Position numbers and translations under genes: made by a program. From contig JASLZX010000009.1 of the NCBI GenBank assembly GCA_030754655.1, positions 1 through 39,397 on the forward strand: a stretch of 39,397 nucleotides of DNA. Direction: 5' to 3'. The notes below the pieces were generated by a model, which saw only the letters and a program-made list of their open reading frames with translations, was not told the DNA's origin and ran no database searches. Positions 6,186 to 14,786 of this stretch are shown here, piece after piece. Source of the stretch: UBA8886 sp002731655. GTDB taxonomy: Archaea; Thermoplasmatota; Poseidoniia; MGIII; CG-Epi1. Position 1 is the stretch's first letter. Each line of letters begins with the position of its first letter.

Positions 6186-7405
6186 TTCTGGAAGGCCGTA
6201 TCTGGCATCCGCAGAACGGGCTGACCGAGGGGTGCGTCGCCGTCGGCGACGACGGCAACATCGAGCGTGTCGCGAAGACCATGGCCGGCCCGAAAGAGCG
6301 AGTCCGCGGGATGCTGTTGCCCGCCGGCTTCGACATGCATGTCCACTTCCGCGACCCCGGCTTCCCGCAGAAAGAGACTTGGGCCAGCGGCTCCGCAGCG
6401 GCTGCGTGCGGCGGAGTTACCGCCGTCGTCGACATGCCCAACACGCAGCCACCGACCGACTCGCCCGCCGCGTTCGCTGCAAAGGCGCAGCGCGCGGCGA
6501 CGGCGTCGGTGGTCGATTTCGGGCTGGGAGTCAGCGCGCGCCCCGGGATTTCGCGCGAGGCGTGGTTCGGCGAGCTGCCGGCTGCCTTCTGGAAGCTCTA
6601 CCCCTATGGCAAGTCGTGGGATGATTATCGCGCGACCGCCAACGAGGTCACCGCTGCCGGTGGGCGGCCGCTGGTGATTCACGGCGAGCACCCATCGCAT
6701 ATCGACATGTCGCCGCCGCGCAAGCTGGCGGAGCACACCGCGCACCGCCGGCTGGCCGAGGCGGAATGTCTGGCGGGAATGCCTGCGTCGCCGCAGCTGC
6801 ACGTCGCGCATCTCTCGACGGCGGATGGCCTGGCGGGGCTGCCTGCGGGCGCGACCGCGGAGGTCTGCCCGCACCACCTGCTGCTGAACCTTGATGCGTG
6901 CGATTCCATCGACTGCAAGGTTGACCCGCCGCTGCGGACGCCGCGCGACAACGCCGCGCTCTGGGCGGGCTTCCGCGACGGTCGCATTGCGGTGCTGGCG
7001 AGCGACCACGCGCCGCACCTGCCCGAGGAGAAGGCGTCCGACAATCCGCCGTCGGGGATACCCGGCGTCGAGACGATGGTGCCGCTAATGCTGCAGCAAG
7101 TCGCCGCTGGCCGGCTGGCGCTGGGGCGGCTGGTGAACGCGATGGCCGAAGCGCCCGCCGACCGGCTGGGTCTGGCGCGCGGCCGCATCGCGGCGGGGCA
7201 ACCGGCCGACCTGATTGAGGTCGACCTGAAGGCGGCGCGCCCTGTCGCGCTCGAGCAACTCCATTCGCGCGCTGGCTGGAGCCCCTACGAGGGGTGGGAC
7301 GCCATCTTCCCGCAGTGGGTCTGGCGCCGCGGCGAGCTGGTGGCGGCCGACGGGGAACTGCAGGAAACGGGTGGCGGGCAGCAGCTCTTCACAGCACAAC
7401 CTTAA
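6182..7405 (+). CDS. pyrC: dihydroorotase
   Basis: Cyclises carbamoyl-aspartate to dihydroorotate in pyrimidine synthesis. The 407-residue amidohydrolase shows the zinc motif DMHVHFRDPG, then GGVTAVVDMPNTQPPT, the lysine-bearing FWKLYPYGK, the His ligands in HGEHPSH and HVAHLST, and the catalytic SDHAPHLPEEK. This set is specific enough to separate it from hydantoinase and allantoinase. GTG 6182 is the likely start because it overlaps the previous stop (GTGA) and the protein begins MILEGRIWHP, like archaeal homologues. No other pyr gene is in the window. Confidence 0.92.
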   Translation: MILEGRIWHPQNGLTEGCVAVGDDGNIERVAKTMAGPKERVRGMLLPAGFDMHVHFRDPGFPQKETWASGSAAAACGGVTAVVDMPNTQPPTDSPAAFAAKAQRAATASVVDFGLGVSARPGISREAWFGELPAAFWKLYPYGKSWDDYRATANEVTAAGGRPLVIHGEHPSHIDMSPPRKLAEHTAHRRLAEAECLAGMPASPQLHVAHLSTADGLAGLPAGATAEVCPHHLLLNLDACDSIDCKVDPPLRTPRDNAALWAGFRDGRIAVLASDHAPHLPEEKASDNPPSGIPGVETMVPLMLQQVAAGRLALGRLVNAMAEAPADRLGLARGRIAAGQPADLIEVDLKAARPVALEQLHSRAGWSPYEGWDAIFPQWVWRRGELVAADGELQETGGGQQLFTAQP

Positions 7406-7408
7406 TAC
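7401..7408 (+). promoter_or_regulatory. TATA-like box of the surface-protein gene
   Basis: CTTAATAC overlaps the dihydroorotase stop and is centred about 27 bases before ATG 7431. A GGAGGGG ribosome binding sequence lies at 7418-7424, six bases before that ATG. Both signals support the 7431 start over an in-frame start at 7371. Confidence 0.6.
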
Positions 7409-7430
7409 TCCGCGAACGGAGGGGCATGCG

Positions 7431-9629
7431 ATGCGGCTACATCTTGCGCTGGCACTGCTGACAGCCGGAGCGCTGCTGCTGCTGGCGCAGCCGGCGGAGG
7501 GTGCCAGCGCCGACGCCGAGACGCCGCTCTACTTGAAGCGAGACGGTCTCGGTAATACCTTCAAGCTCAACGCCAAGGAACCGCAGGAGAACCGGTTGGG
7601 GTGGTGGAGCTGCAGCGAAGAGCTGAACCAGCAGGGGACGTTCTACCCACTCTCCACGTGGGAACAGGGTCTCGGTGGTCAGGTCGAGCTGGGTGAAAGC
7701 TATACCTTCACAATCTGGGTGGAGTCGACGAACGTCCAGGAGATCACTATCCGCTCGACATTATACCTCTTCGTCGTCGATGAGGGAGGAAACGCTACCC
7801 GACACAACCTCTCAAGCGAAGAAGTATCTGAGGAAGCCGAGGCATTCCCGCCAGGCACCACGCTCAACGGAAACTACACAGTTGGGCCCGATTCGGAGCT
7901 GTCCCTGGATCATGGTGACTACCATATCGTGCCAGCTTTCTCCACTATAGGACTCGAGCTGGAGACCTCGATTACCTGGGCACCCGATACAGAGAACCGC
8001 ACAGTTTACATCAAGGCGGACAGCCCCGACTTCAACTCGCAAATCATGGTGCGCATGCGGCCGGTATTCCTCAACCCCGATGTGTTTTTCAGCAACGACC
8101 GCACCGATGAGCCGGGCGAGGATTCGCTCTACATCAAGGCGAGCGTCGTCGACGCGCTCGGAGTCATCGACGACTCGGGCTCCGGTTCGGTGGCGGACCT
8201 CGACCTCGGGAGCTTCAGCCTCGAAATCGAGGGCGTTTCCGGTGGGGGCAACTTCAACGACTCGATCCGCGTCCGCGACCAGCATCCCTTCGCCAAATAC
8301 ATCGAAGGGCGCTGGCAATACCAGCAGGACTCCAGCATCAGCTCCGGCACTTACCAGATTACGATTTCGGTGACTGACATGCGTGGCAACATCTGGGAGA
8401 ACTCAGTCTCCTACGACCTGACCGTCGACGAGTTCGCCATCGAGCTCGAGCACGAGGATGGCGGCGGCGGCACTTACGACCTACAGCTGCCGCGCGGCGG
8501 CAAGGTGGAGTATCGCGTCAAGGTCTGGAACCGCGGCAACACCGCCGACAGCTTCGAAATCGAGGTTGATGACAACTTGTTGCCCAGCGGCTGGGAGGCG
8601 ACGCTGCTCACCTCCAACGAATTCGACCTGCCGGTCGACCAGTACGATTACGCGCGCGTCCGCATCGAGGCGCCCGACGGCGCCGCTGGCGGCAGCAGCG
8701 CGACCGCACGGCTGGAGGTAACATCGCTCAATGACGACTCGGTCAGTGAGCGCATGGACCTGCGAGCGACGGTGCGCACCTACGGTGCCGTGATTAGCGG
8801 GCTCGACTCGCGGATTACGATTGACCCCGAGGCGCTCGATATCGACGGCCTCTACCGCTTCCCGGTTGGTGTGCGCAACACCGGCAACGACCGTGACAGC
8901 TACGACGTCACCGCCATCATCGGCCGCGGCGACTGGACCGTGCGCATCGAGGAGGGTGGGCAGGTGGTGAACACCATCACCGTCGACCGCGGCAAGACCA
9001 AGCAGCTGGAAATCGTGCTCAAGCCGGTCAATTTCGAGAACAGTATGGGCGACGAGGTCGACTTCCGCTTCAGCGCCGAGTCGATCCCGCCCGGCGACGG
9101 CAGCGCGCTCTTCGAGGCGAAGCTGGTCGTCGAAATCCCCATCGAGCGCGTGATTGACCTGACGATAGCGGCCGTTGACCTACAGGTCAACGGCCGTCCC
9201 TACGTGCAGCTCATGCCGGGCGACCTGCAGGCGGGCGCGCCGGTGCAGTTCCAGCTCGTAGTCAAGAATTTGGGCGGCCGCGGCGCCGACCCTTTCAGTG
9301 TCAAACTCTACGTCGGGGGTCGGCTCGAGGCGAGTTACAGTGTTGATATGGGCCTCGCCGGTTTCGGCGAAGCGCTGGTGCTGCTCGAGTGGAGCAAGCC
9401 GGCTGCCGGGCTGGCGACGCTGCGAATCACCGCCGACCCCGCCCTCGCTGTCGAGGATGAGCGCAACCGCGCCGACAACAGCTTCTCGCTCTCGCTCGAT
9501 ATTGCCGCCGCCCCGTCGGGTAACGGTGACAGTAGCGGCGACGGCGACGGCGACGGCTTCTCGATTCCCGGATTCGGGCTGGCGGGCGCGCTGCTCTCGG
9601 CAGCTATCATAGCGCGGCGCAGGCGGTAA
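7431..9629 (+). CDS. secreted PGF-CTERM surface protein with NEW3/CARDB-like domains
   Basis: A 732-residue exported protein. A signal peptide (MRLHLALALLTAGALLLLAQPAEG) is followed by beta-rich domains. A middle region with KVEYRVKVWNRGNTADSFEIEV resembles NEW3 domains, and YRFPVGVRNTGNDRDSYDV is a second copy. Around residues 590-700, QFQLVVKNLGGRGADPFSVKLYV resembles a CARDB adhesion-type domain. The C-terminus is a textbook sorting signal: a Gly/Asp/Ser linker, IPGFG, a hydrophobic stretch and ARRRR. PGF-CTERM tails are processed by archaeosortase and lipid-anchored to the S-layer face. A role as surface scaffold or substrate binder for the peptidases encoded next is inferred. There is no catalytic motif. 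Confidence 0.9.
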   Translation: MRLHLALALLTAGALLLLAQPAEGASADAETPLYLKRDGLGNTFKLNAKEPQENRLGWWSCSEELNQQGTFYPLSTWEQGLGGQVELGESYTFTIWVESTNVQEITIRSTLYLFVVDEGGNATRHNLSSEEVSEEAEAFPPGTTLNGNYTVGPDSELSLDHGDYHIVPAFSTIGLELETSITWAPDTENRTVYIKADSPDFNSQIMVRMRPVFLNPDVFFSNDRTDEPGEDSLYIKASVVDALGVIDDSGSGSVADLDLGSFSLEIEGVSGGGNFNDSIRVRDQHPFAKYIEGRWQYQQDSSISSGTYQITISVTDMRGNIWENSVSYDLTVDEFAIELEHEDGGGGTYDLQLPRGGKVEYRVKVWNRGNTADSFEIEVDDNLLPSGWEATLLTSNEFDLPVDQYDYARVRIEAPDGAAGGSSATARLEVTSLNDDSVSERMDLRATVRTYGAVISGLDSRITIDPEALDIDGLYRFPVGVRNTGNDRDSYDVTAIIGRGDWTVRIEEGGQVVNTITVDRGKTKQLEIVLKPVNFENSMGDEVDFRFSAESIPPGDGSALFEAKLVVEIPIERVIDLTIAAVDLQVNGRPYVQLMPGDLQAGAPVQFQLVVKNLGGRGADPFSVKLYVGGRLEASYSVDMGLAGFGEALVLLEWSKPAAGLATLRITADPALAVEDERNRADNSFSLSLDIAAAPSGNGDSSGDGDGDGFSIPGFGLAGALLSAAIIARRRR

Positions 9630-9631
9630 TC

Positions 9632-11476
9632 GTGGGCAACCTCGGCGAGAAAGGGTTTGCGCTGCTGACGGCGGTGCTGCTGCTCGCGAGCGTGGCTTAC
9701 CTCACGCTGCAGGAGGAGCAGCGGCAGCTGCCGGTGGCGTACGTGCCGGTCTGGAGCCGCATTTACGAAGATTACAACACGACCGGCGACTGGGGCTACG
9801 TCCTCGAGCGGGGGCCGTATGAGCTGCTCGCGACCGATAACGAGTGGGACTCAACGCATGAGTATATCTCGGTCGACCTGCCGCTCATCGAAGGGGGCGC
9901 GGCGACCGACCCGCAATGCCTGCTCAACCCCGATTCGGACAAGTGCCCGCGCATCTCGCTTGCTTACTGGCGACCCGATGTACCGGCCGGGGAGACGGTG
10001 CCCGTCATCGTCGAAATCGGCCCCTACTTCGGCGAGGAGGCGGTCGGCACTCCCGACATCACTGTGCCGGGAAGCTGGCTCGGGTACAATATCATCCAGA
10101 ACCACCTGCCGCACGGCTTTGCCTTTGCACAGGTTTCAGTCTTCGGCACCGGCGCGAGCAACCACTGCATGGACCTGATGGGATACTCTGAGCAGTTGGG
10201 GGTCGACGCGGCGGTGACGTGGCTCGGCTCGCAGGAGTGGAGCAACGGCAACGTCGGTATCATTGGGAAATCGTACGACGGCTCGACGCAGTGGCAGGCG
10301 GCGCAGTTCGGCAACCCGCACCTGAAGACGGTCGTCCCCATTTCGGGGCTGATTGGCGTGCGCGAGCTGATGTGGCGTAATGGCTCCGCCGAGGCGCGGG
10401 CGCCGTTCATGCACAACGTGGTCTACGGGGGGTTCGGTACCGACGGCAACGACGAGGACCTGCAGAATGCCTGCCCCGACTACGTCGCGGGGCCAATCCA
10501 CGGCGTCAACGGCTACGTCTTCGGGGGGACCGAGTTCCAGAACGCGCTGGTCGAGGGGTACTGGGAAGAGCGCTACTTCCTACCCGAGGTGCTCGAGAAT
10601 TACGAGGGCAGTGTCTACATAATCCACGGCTTCCACGACTGGAACGTCGATCCGCACATGGCGGTCCCGACGCTCAACACGCTCAAGGACCACGGCATCG
10701 AGGCGAAGCTTCTGATGGGGCAGTGGGACCACGATTACCCCGACCGGCCGACCTACCTACGGGACCGCAGCGACCCCGGCCGCGGCTCGGAAGCGTTCCC
10801 GCAGATGGTGCGCTACGACTGGATGCAGGACCTGCTCGAGTGGTTCACCTTCTACCTGCGTGAAGAGGGGCCAAAGCCGAACATGTGGACTGAAATCCAG
10901 GATAATCACGGGCAGTGGCGTGTCACCGACCGCTACCCGCAGGCGGACGCCGAAAAGCGTGAGTTCGCGCTCGGCGACGATCTGGCGCACGCTGGCGGCA
11001 GCCTGCAAGTATCCCCAGTCAGCCCGGACGTGGTCTTCGAGACCGAGCCGTTCGCAACGGAGTTCCGCTTCGGCGGGCAGCCGCAGCTGCACATCGACGT
11101 CACGCCCGAAGGCTCGGGCGGGCAGCTCTACGCGCTGCTCGAGGACTGCGACGGCGATAGCTGCATCCACGTCGGCCACGCCATCATGGACCTGCGTTTC
11201 TACGCCGGCGGGACCGACTACCACGTCATCGCACCCGGCGTGACGCTTAACGCCAAGATGGAGTTCCTGGCGATGGACGTCGTAATCCCGCAAGGCCACA
11301 CGCTGAAGCTTTCGCTGCGCTCAACCGGTGACGACTACCTGCCGGCATCCACGTCGGCACCGGTCGCTATTGAACTCGGGGCCAGCAGCGTCCTGCGCGT
11401 CGACGTGGTCGACCCGGCCGCGGAGCACTACTTCCTGCCACCGCAGTGCCGCCATCCTGCCTGCGTGGGCGAGTGA
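9632..11476 (+). CDS. membrane-anchored S15-type peptidase (X-Pro dipeptidyl-peptidase / CocE family)
   Basis: Alpha/beta hydrolase of 614 residues. One hydrophobic segment at the N-terminus (about residues 7-25) has no clear cleavage site and probably anchors it outside the cell. The nucleophile elbow GKSYDG places the catalytic Ser at 214. HGFHDWNVDPH supplies the Asp region and MGQWDHDYP the likely catalytic His, as in the S15/CocE family. The C-terminal part (from about 470) matches the jelly-roll domain of the same family (FRFGGQPQLHIDV, GHTLKLSLRSTGDDY). Family members cleave X-Pro dipeptides or esters, and the exact substrate is unknown. GTG 9632 starts 2 bases after the surface-protein stop, so these genes are one operon. 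Confidence 0.9.
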   Translation: MGNLGEKGFALLTAVLLLASVAYLTLQEEQRQLPVAYVPVWSRIYEDYNTTGDWGYVLERGPYELLATDNEWDSTHEYISVDLPLIEGGAATDPQCLLNPDSDKCPRISLAYWRPDVPAGETVPVIVEIGPYFGEEAVGTPDITVPGSWLGYNIIQNHLPHGFAFAQVSVFGTGASNHCMDLMGYSEQLGVDAAVTWLGSQEWSNGNVGIIGKSYDGSTQWQAAQFGNPHLKTVVPISGLIGVRELMWRNGSAEARAPFMHNVVYGGFGTDGNDEDLQNACPDYVAGPIHGVNGYVFGGTEFQNALVEGYWEERYFLPEVLENYEGSVYIIHGFHDWNVDPHMAVPTLNTLKDHGIEAKLLMGQWDHDYPDRPTYLRDRSDPGRGSEAFPQMVRYDWMQDLLEWFTFYLREEGPKPNMWTEIQDNHGQWRVTDRYPQADAEKREFALGDDLAHAGGSLQVSPVSPDVVFETEPFATEFRFGGQPQLHIDVTPEGSGGQLYALLEDCDGDSCIHVGHAIMDLRFYAGGTDYHVIAPGVTLNAKMEFLAMDVVIPQGHTLKLSLRSTGDDYLPASTSAPVAIELGASSVLRVDVVDPAAEHYFLPPQCRHPACVGE

Positions 11477-11505
11477 GCTTTATTCGGCGCCGGGCTGGCG
11501 GGCTG

Positions 11506-13224
11506 ATGCTAAAGCCATTGGCGGCCGCGTTCCTGCTCCTTCTCCCTGCGCTGGCGGGCTGTCTCGACAGCGACGAAGCACGACCGCTCACTGCCGACGA
11601 CCTGCAGGTCGCGCCGCAGCTGCTGACCGGCGGCGAGTTCCAGCCGCTGGTGCTGACCGCGCGGCAGACGCTGGCAGTTTACATTCCCTACTTGCTGCTC
11701 AACCCGGCGACCGGCTACATCCAGAACTCGACCGTGGTCGACCTAGCGCTGGGCGAAACGGTGCAGTTGCAGGTGCTCGCGCCGCCGCGAATTGACTCAG
11801 TCTGGCTGTTCATTGGCGAGAGCGGCCGCCAGCACTGGCCGGCGCGCGACCCCGGTGAGAGCTGGGAGGCGTGGGTCGCGCGCGGGATGCCTGCGGCGAC
11901 GATGGTCGAGCGCGTCCCGCAGGCAGCGGGGCTTGACGCGCTCAATGCATCGCGCGATAGCGGCGCCGGCCGCGTCGTCCCGCTGCGCGTCCCGGTCGTG
12001 CGGCCGCAGTCGCCCGCGTACGCCCCGGAGGAGGGCGGCCGCTTCGCGACCGGTATCGTCGACGGTCGCTCGGTATTCAACACGATTCGCAAGATAACCG
12101 ACGACACGCTGGCGCCCGACCCCTACGACGGGGCGGTGGGCTACCTTGACCGCTGGGCGGGGCAGGGCAACCCCGCCTACGAGGATGCGGCGCTGTTCCT
12201 GTTTCGCGAGCTGGACTCCTACGGGCTGGAAGTCGAGCAGCACCGCTACGAGTTCACCGACATCTTCGGCAATCAGAACCTAGAGGCGTACAACGTCTGC
12301 GGCTACCGCTGGGGCACGTTCTACCCCAATGAGTGGCTCGTCTTCGGCGCGCACTTCGACGTCGCGCCGCCGACCAACGCCGGGCTGCTCGACCCCCACG
12401 TCACCGGTAGCCGCAGCTACGGCACCCGCATCGGCGCCTACGACAACACCGCCGGCACCAGCATGGTGCTGAACGTGGCCGAGGCGATGAGCGACTTCGC
12501 CAGCCGCCGCACGATGGTCTTTTGCCTCTGGTCGGGCGAGGAGGGGGGCAAGCGCGGCAGCGACTACTGGACCGACTCTTACGTCAAGGATGAGCATCCC
12601 GAAGTCACCGTGACGAACTACGTCAACCTCGATATGGCCGGCGTCAACTGGCCCGGCGGCGGCGGCGCCCCGCACGGCGACCCGAACCCGCAGCCGTCGG
12701 AATCCGGCTACCCTAAGGATACCGAAATCTGGCCGCTACGGCTCTACATCGGCCCGTCGGAGGATTATGATGTGGTCAACCAGCCCGGCATGGTACAGCT
12801 AGCGCGCTGGGTCGGCGCTGACGCCATCAACGTCTCTGCGCAGATGGACGTGCTGGTCGGCAACGAGAGCGACGCCGCGTCGACCTGGAAATACGATGTC
12901 TGGCTACGGCAGGACCGCCCCGAGGTAATAGTCTACGAAGACACCACGGCCCGCAGCGACCATGCCAGCTTTCAGGAAAATCTGGGCACCATCACTCTCG
13001 GCTACGGCGGGCTGGTTGACGGCTACTGGTGCTACCACCAGACCTGCGACACGCTCGAGGAGATGACCGAGTGGATGGATAACTCCGAACCGGCCCGCCC
13101 CTACGGCAACAACGCCACCGGAGAAGAAAACATCGTCAATTCGCTGGACATCATCACCTGGTGGGCGCTCTACATGTTCTTCCACCTTGACGAGAAGCCG
13201 GTGCTGAATACCTACCTTGACTGA
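11506..13224 (+). CDS. M28 family zinc peptidase, predicted lipoprotein
   Basis: A secreted aminopeptidase-like enzyme of 572 residues. I chose ATG 11506 because the protein then begins with a lipoprotein signal (MLKPLAAAFLLLLPALAGC) ending in a lipobox LAGC. A non-catalytic N-terminal domain of about 190 residues follows. The M28 metal ligands are visible in order: His283 (GAHFD), Asp313 (AYDNTAG), the Glu345-Glu346 pair (WSGEEGG), Asp in VNLDMAG, and a C-terminal His in CYHQTCDT. It is the third exported protein in the run and would trim peptides made by extracellular proteases. M28 also contains glutaminyl cyclases and carboxypeptidases, so aminopeptidase activity is likely but not certain. 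Confidence 0.9.
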   Translation: MLKPLAAAFLLLLPALAGCLDSDEARPLTADDLQVAPQLLTGGEFQPLVLTARQTLAVYIPYLLLNPATGYIQNSTVVDLALGETVQLQVLAPPRIDSVWLFIGESGRQHWPARDPGESWEAWVARGMPAATMVERVPQAAGLDALNASRDSGAGRVVPLRVPVVRPQSPAYAPEEGGRFATGIVDGRSVFNTIRKITDDTLAPDPYDGAVGYLDRWAGQGNPAYEDAALFLFRELDSYGLEVEQHRYEFTDIFGNQNLEAYNVCGYRWGTFYPNEWLVFGAHFDVAPPTNAGLLDPHVTGSRSYGTRIGAYDNTAGTSMVLNVAEAMSDFASRRTMVFCLWSGEEGGKRGSDYWTDSYVKDEHPEVTVTNYVNLDMAGVNWPGGGGAPHGDPNPQPSESGYPKDTEIWPLRLYIGPSEDYDVVNQPGMVQLARWVGADAINVSAQMDVLVGNESDAASTWKYDVWLRQDRPEVIVYEDTTARSDHASFQENLGTITLGYGGLVDGYWCYHQTCDTLEEMTEWMDNSEPARPYGNNATGEENIVNSLDIITWWALYMFFHLDEKPVLNTYLD

Positions 13225-13237
13225 TGGTTCCGGGTTA

Positions 13238-13246
13238 CCCTTTTAT
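13238..13246 (+). promoter_or_regulatory. TATA box of the transhydrogenase operon
   Basis: CCCTTTTAT lies 72 bases before ATG 13315. Transcription would start near 13268 and give a leader of about 45 bases, unlike the leaderless pattern seen at most genes here. Confidence 0.55.
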
Positions 13247-13266
13247 CAGCCATTCGGGTGACGCCG

Positions 13267-13297
13267 CCACCAGCCGTCCCCGCAGGAGACGGTGGGG
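13267..13297 (+). other. leader hairpin before pntA
   Basis: CCGTC (13274-13278) pairs with GACGG (13288-13292), and CCACC just before can pair with the GGGG just after. The hairpin would sit at the very 5' end of the predicted transcript. Its function is unknown; it could affect mRNA stability or initiation. Confidence 0.35.
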
Positions 13298-13314
13298 CAT
13301 AATTGGGTGACGTA

Positions 13315-14475
13315 ATGCGGGCAGGAATCCCCCGGGAACCGGAAGGCGAGATGCGCGTGGCGATGGTGCCCGACGTTGTCCCTAAGCTGGCGAAACTAGG
13401 GTTCGAGGTCGTTGTCGAAAAGGACTCCGGCGCGGCGGCCGGCTACGGCGACGACGCGTATGTTGCCAAGGGTGCGACGCTCGGCAGCGCGGCCGACGCG
13501 CTCGGCTGCGAACTGGTCATCGCCATCAACGTCCCCGACTGGGGTGCGATGGCGGCGGGGCAGATGCTGGCGTGCATTGCCGACCCGTTCCGCGACACCG
13601 CGCGGGTCGGCGCCATCGCCGCGGCGGGGCTGACGCTCTTCAGCATGGACATGATTCCGCGCCGGCTTTCGCGCGCGCAGTCGATGGACGTCAACTCGAG
13701 CCAGGACAACCTCGCCGGCTACAAGGCGGTGCTGCTCGGCGCCGCGGCGGCGGGTCGCATGATTCCGATGATGATGACCTCGGCCGGCACGGTCCGGCCG
13801 GCGAAATACGTCGTGATGGGCGCCGGCGTCGCCGGGTTGCAGGCGATTGCGACCGCGAAGCGGCTCGGTGCTGTGGTGTGGGCCAGCGACGTGCGGCTCG
13901 CCGCGAAAGAGCAGATTGAGTCACTGGGCGGTAAGTTCATCGCCGTCGATGGGATGGAGGACTTCGAGGACGAGTCGGGCTACGCGAAGCCGCTGACACC
14001 CGAGTTCATCCAGAAGGTCAATGACACCGTCTGCGAAGTCGCGCACGACGCCGACGTAGTGGTCACGACCGCGCGGCTCTTCGGCCGCGCGGCGCCGATT
14101 ACTGTCCCGGCCAGCGCGGTCGAGGCGATGAAACCGGGCGCGGTCGTCGTCGATATGAACACCGCCAGCGGCGGCAACTGCGACCTCTCCGAAGCCGGGA
14201 AGACGGTGGTGAAGCACGGCGTCACGATTATCGGCGAAGCCAACCTGCCCGGGACGGTGCCGTACACCGCGTCGCTGCTCTACGCCAATAACCTGGCGAG
14301 CTTCGCCGCAGCGCTGGTCAGCGACGGAAAGCTGGCGCCGGATTTCGAGGACGAAATCCTGGTCGGAGCTCCGCAAGGCGACGCGTTCCACGTCCCTGGG
14401 ATGGGCGGTGTGCTGGTCGCCCACGCTGGCGAAATCCACGCCGCGCAGTCCCGCCTTCGGGAGGCGGCAGGATGA
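13315..14475 (+). CDS. pntAA: NAD(P) transhydrogenase subunit alpha, part 1 (NAD-binding domain I)
   Basis: Binds NAD(H) and exchanges hydride with NADP in the proton-translocating transhydrogenase. The 386 residues begin MRAGIPREPEGEMRVAMVPDVV, the family start, which supports ATG 13315 over an in-frame TTG 12 bases earlier; GGTGA lies 4 bases before it. The Rossmann motif GAGVAGLQAIATAKRLGA and PAKYVVMGAG are clear, and a RQD-loop-like region includes SMDVNSSQDNLAGYKAV. The membrane part is a separate gene, as in Rhodospirillum rubrum, and the stop overlaps it by ATGA. The enzyme links the proton gradient to NADPH supply. The family is mainly bacterial, so transfer is likely. Confidence 0.95.
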   Translation: MRAGIPREPEGEMRVAMVPDVVPKLAKLGFEVVVEKDSGAAAGYGDDAYVAKGATLGSAADALGCELVIAINVPDWGAMAAGQMLACIADPFRDTARVGAIAAAGLTLFSMDMIPRRLSRAQSMDVNSSQDNLAGYKAVLLGAAAAGRMIPMMMTSAGTVRPAKYVVMGAGVAGLQAIATAKRLGAVVWASDVRLAAKEQIESLGGKFIAVDGMEDFEDESGYAKPLTPEFIQKVNDTVCEVAHDADVVVTTARLFGRAAPITVPASAVEAMKPGAVVVDMNTASGGNCDLSEAGKTVVKHGVTIIGEANLPGTVPYTASLLYANNLASFAAALVSDGKLAPDFEDEILVGAPQGDAFHVPGMGGVLVAHAGEIHAAQSRLREAAG

Positions 14476-14786
14476 TTGAGCTGACGCTGGCGGCGCTGGT
14501 TGCGGCGGTAACGGTCTTCGTGCTCGCTATTTTTCTTGGATTCGAACTAATCAGCAAGGTGCCGCCGACACTGCACACTCCGCTCATGAGCGGCGCGAAC
14601 GCGATTTCCGGCATCACAGTCGTCGGCGCGCTGCTGCTGAGCAACGTCGCGCTCACCGACGGTGACGCGCCGCTGGCGGCGAAGCTGGCGTTCGTGGCGC
14701 TGGTGCTGGCGACGATTAACGCCGTCGGCGGATTTCTCGTGACGAACCGCATGCTGCAGATGATTGCCGGCCGGAGGCGCAAGTGA
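14472..14786 (+). CDS. pntAB: NAD(P) transhydrogenase subunit alpha, part 2 (membrane domain)
   Basis: A 104-residue membrane subunit corresponding to the C-terminal membrane part of E. coli PntA. It has three to four hydrophobic helices: an N-terminal one (LTLAALVAAVTVFVLAIFLGFELI), the conserved PPTLHTPLMSGANAISGITVVGAL segment, and a C-terminal one (LAFVALVLATINAVGGFLVTNRML). The HTPLMSGANAISG motif is diagnostic. It overlaps both neighbours by ATGA and GTGA, which supports translational coupling of the three subunits. Confidence 0.95.
   Translation: MIELTLAALVAAVTVFVLAIFLGFELISKVPPTLHTPLMSGANAISGITVVGALLLSNVALTDGDAPLAAKLAFVALVLATINAVGGFLVTNRMLQMIAGRRRK

Noticed and set aside
7371..7430. 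Upstream start for the PGF-CTERM protein
   Set aside because: It would put 20 polar residues before the signal peptide; the GGAGGGG site and TATA spacing point to 7431.
10757..11299. Minus-strand 180-codon frame within the S15 peptidase gene
   Set aside because: It is a shadow of a gene with clear catalytic motifs on the plus strand.
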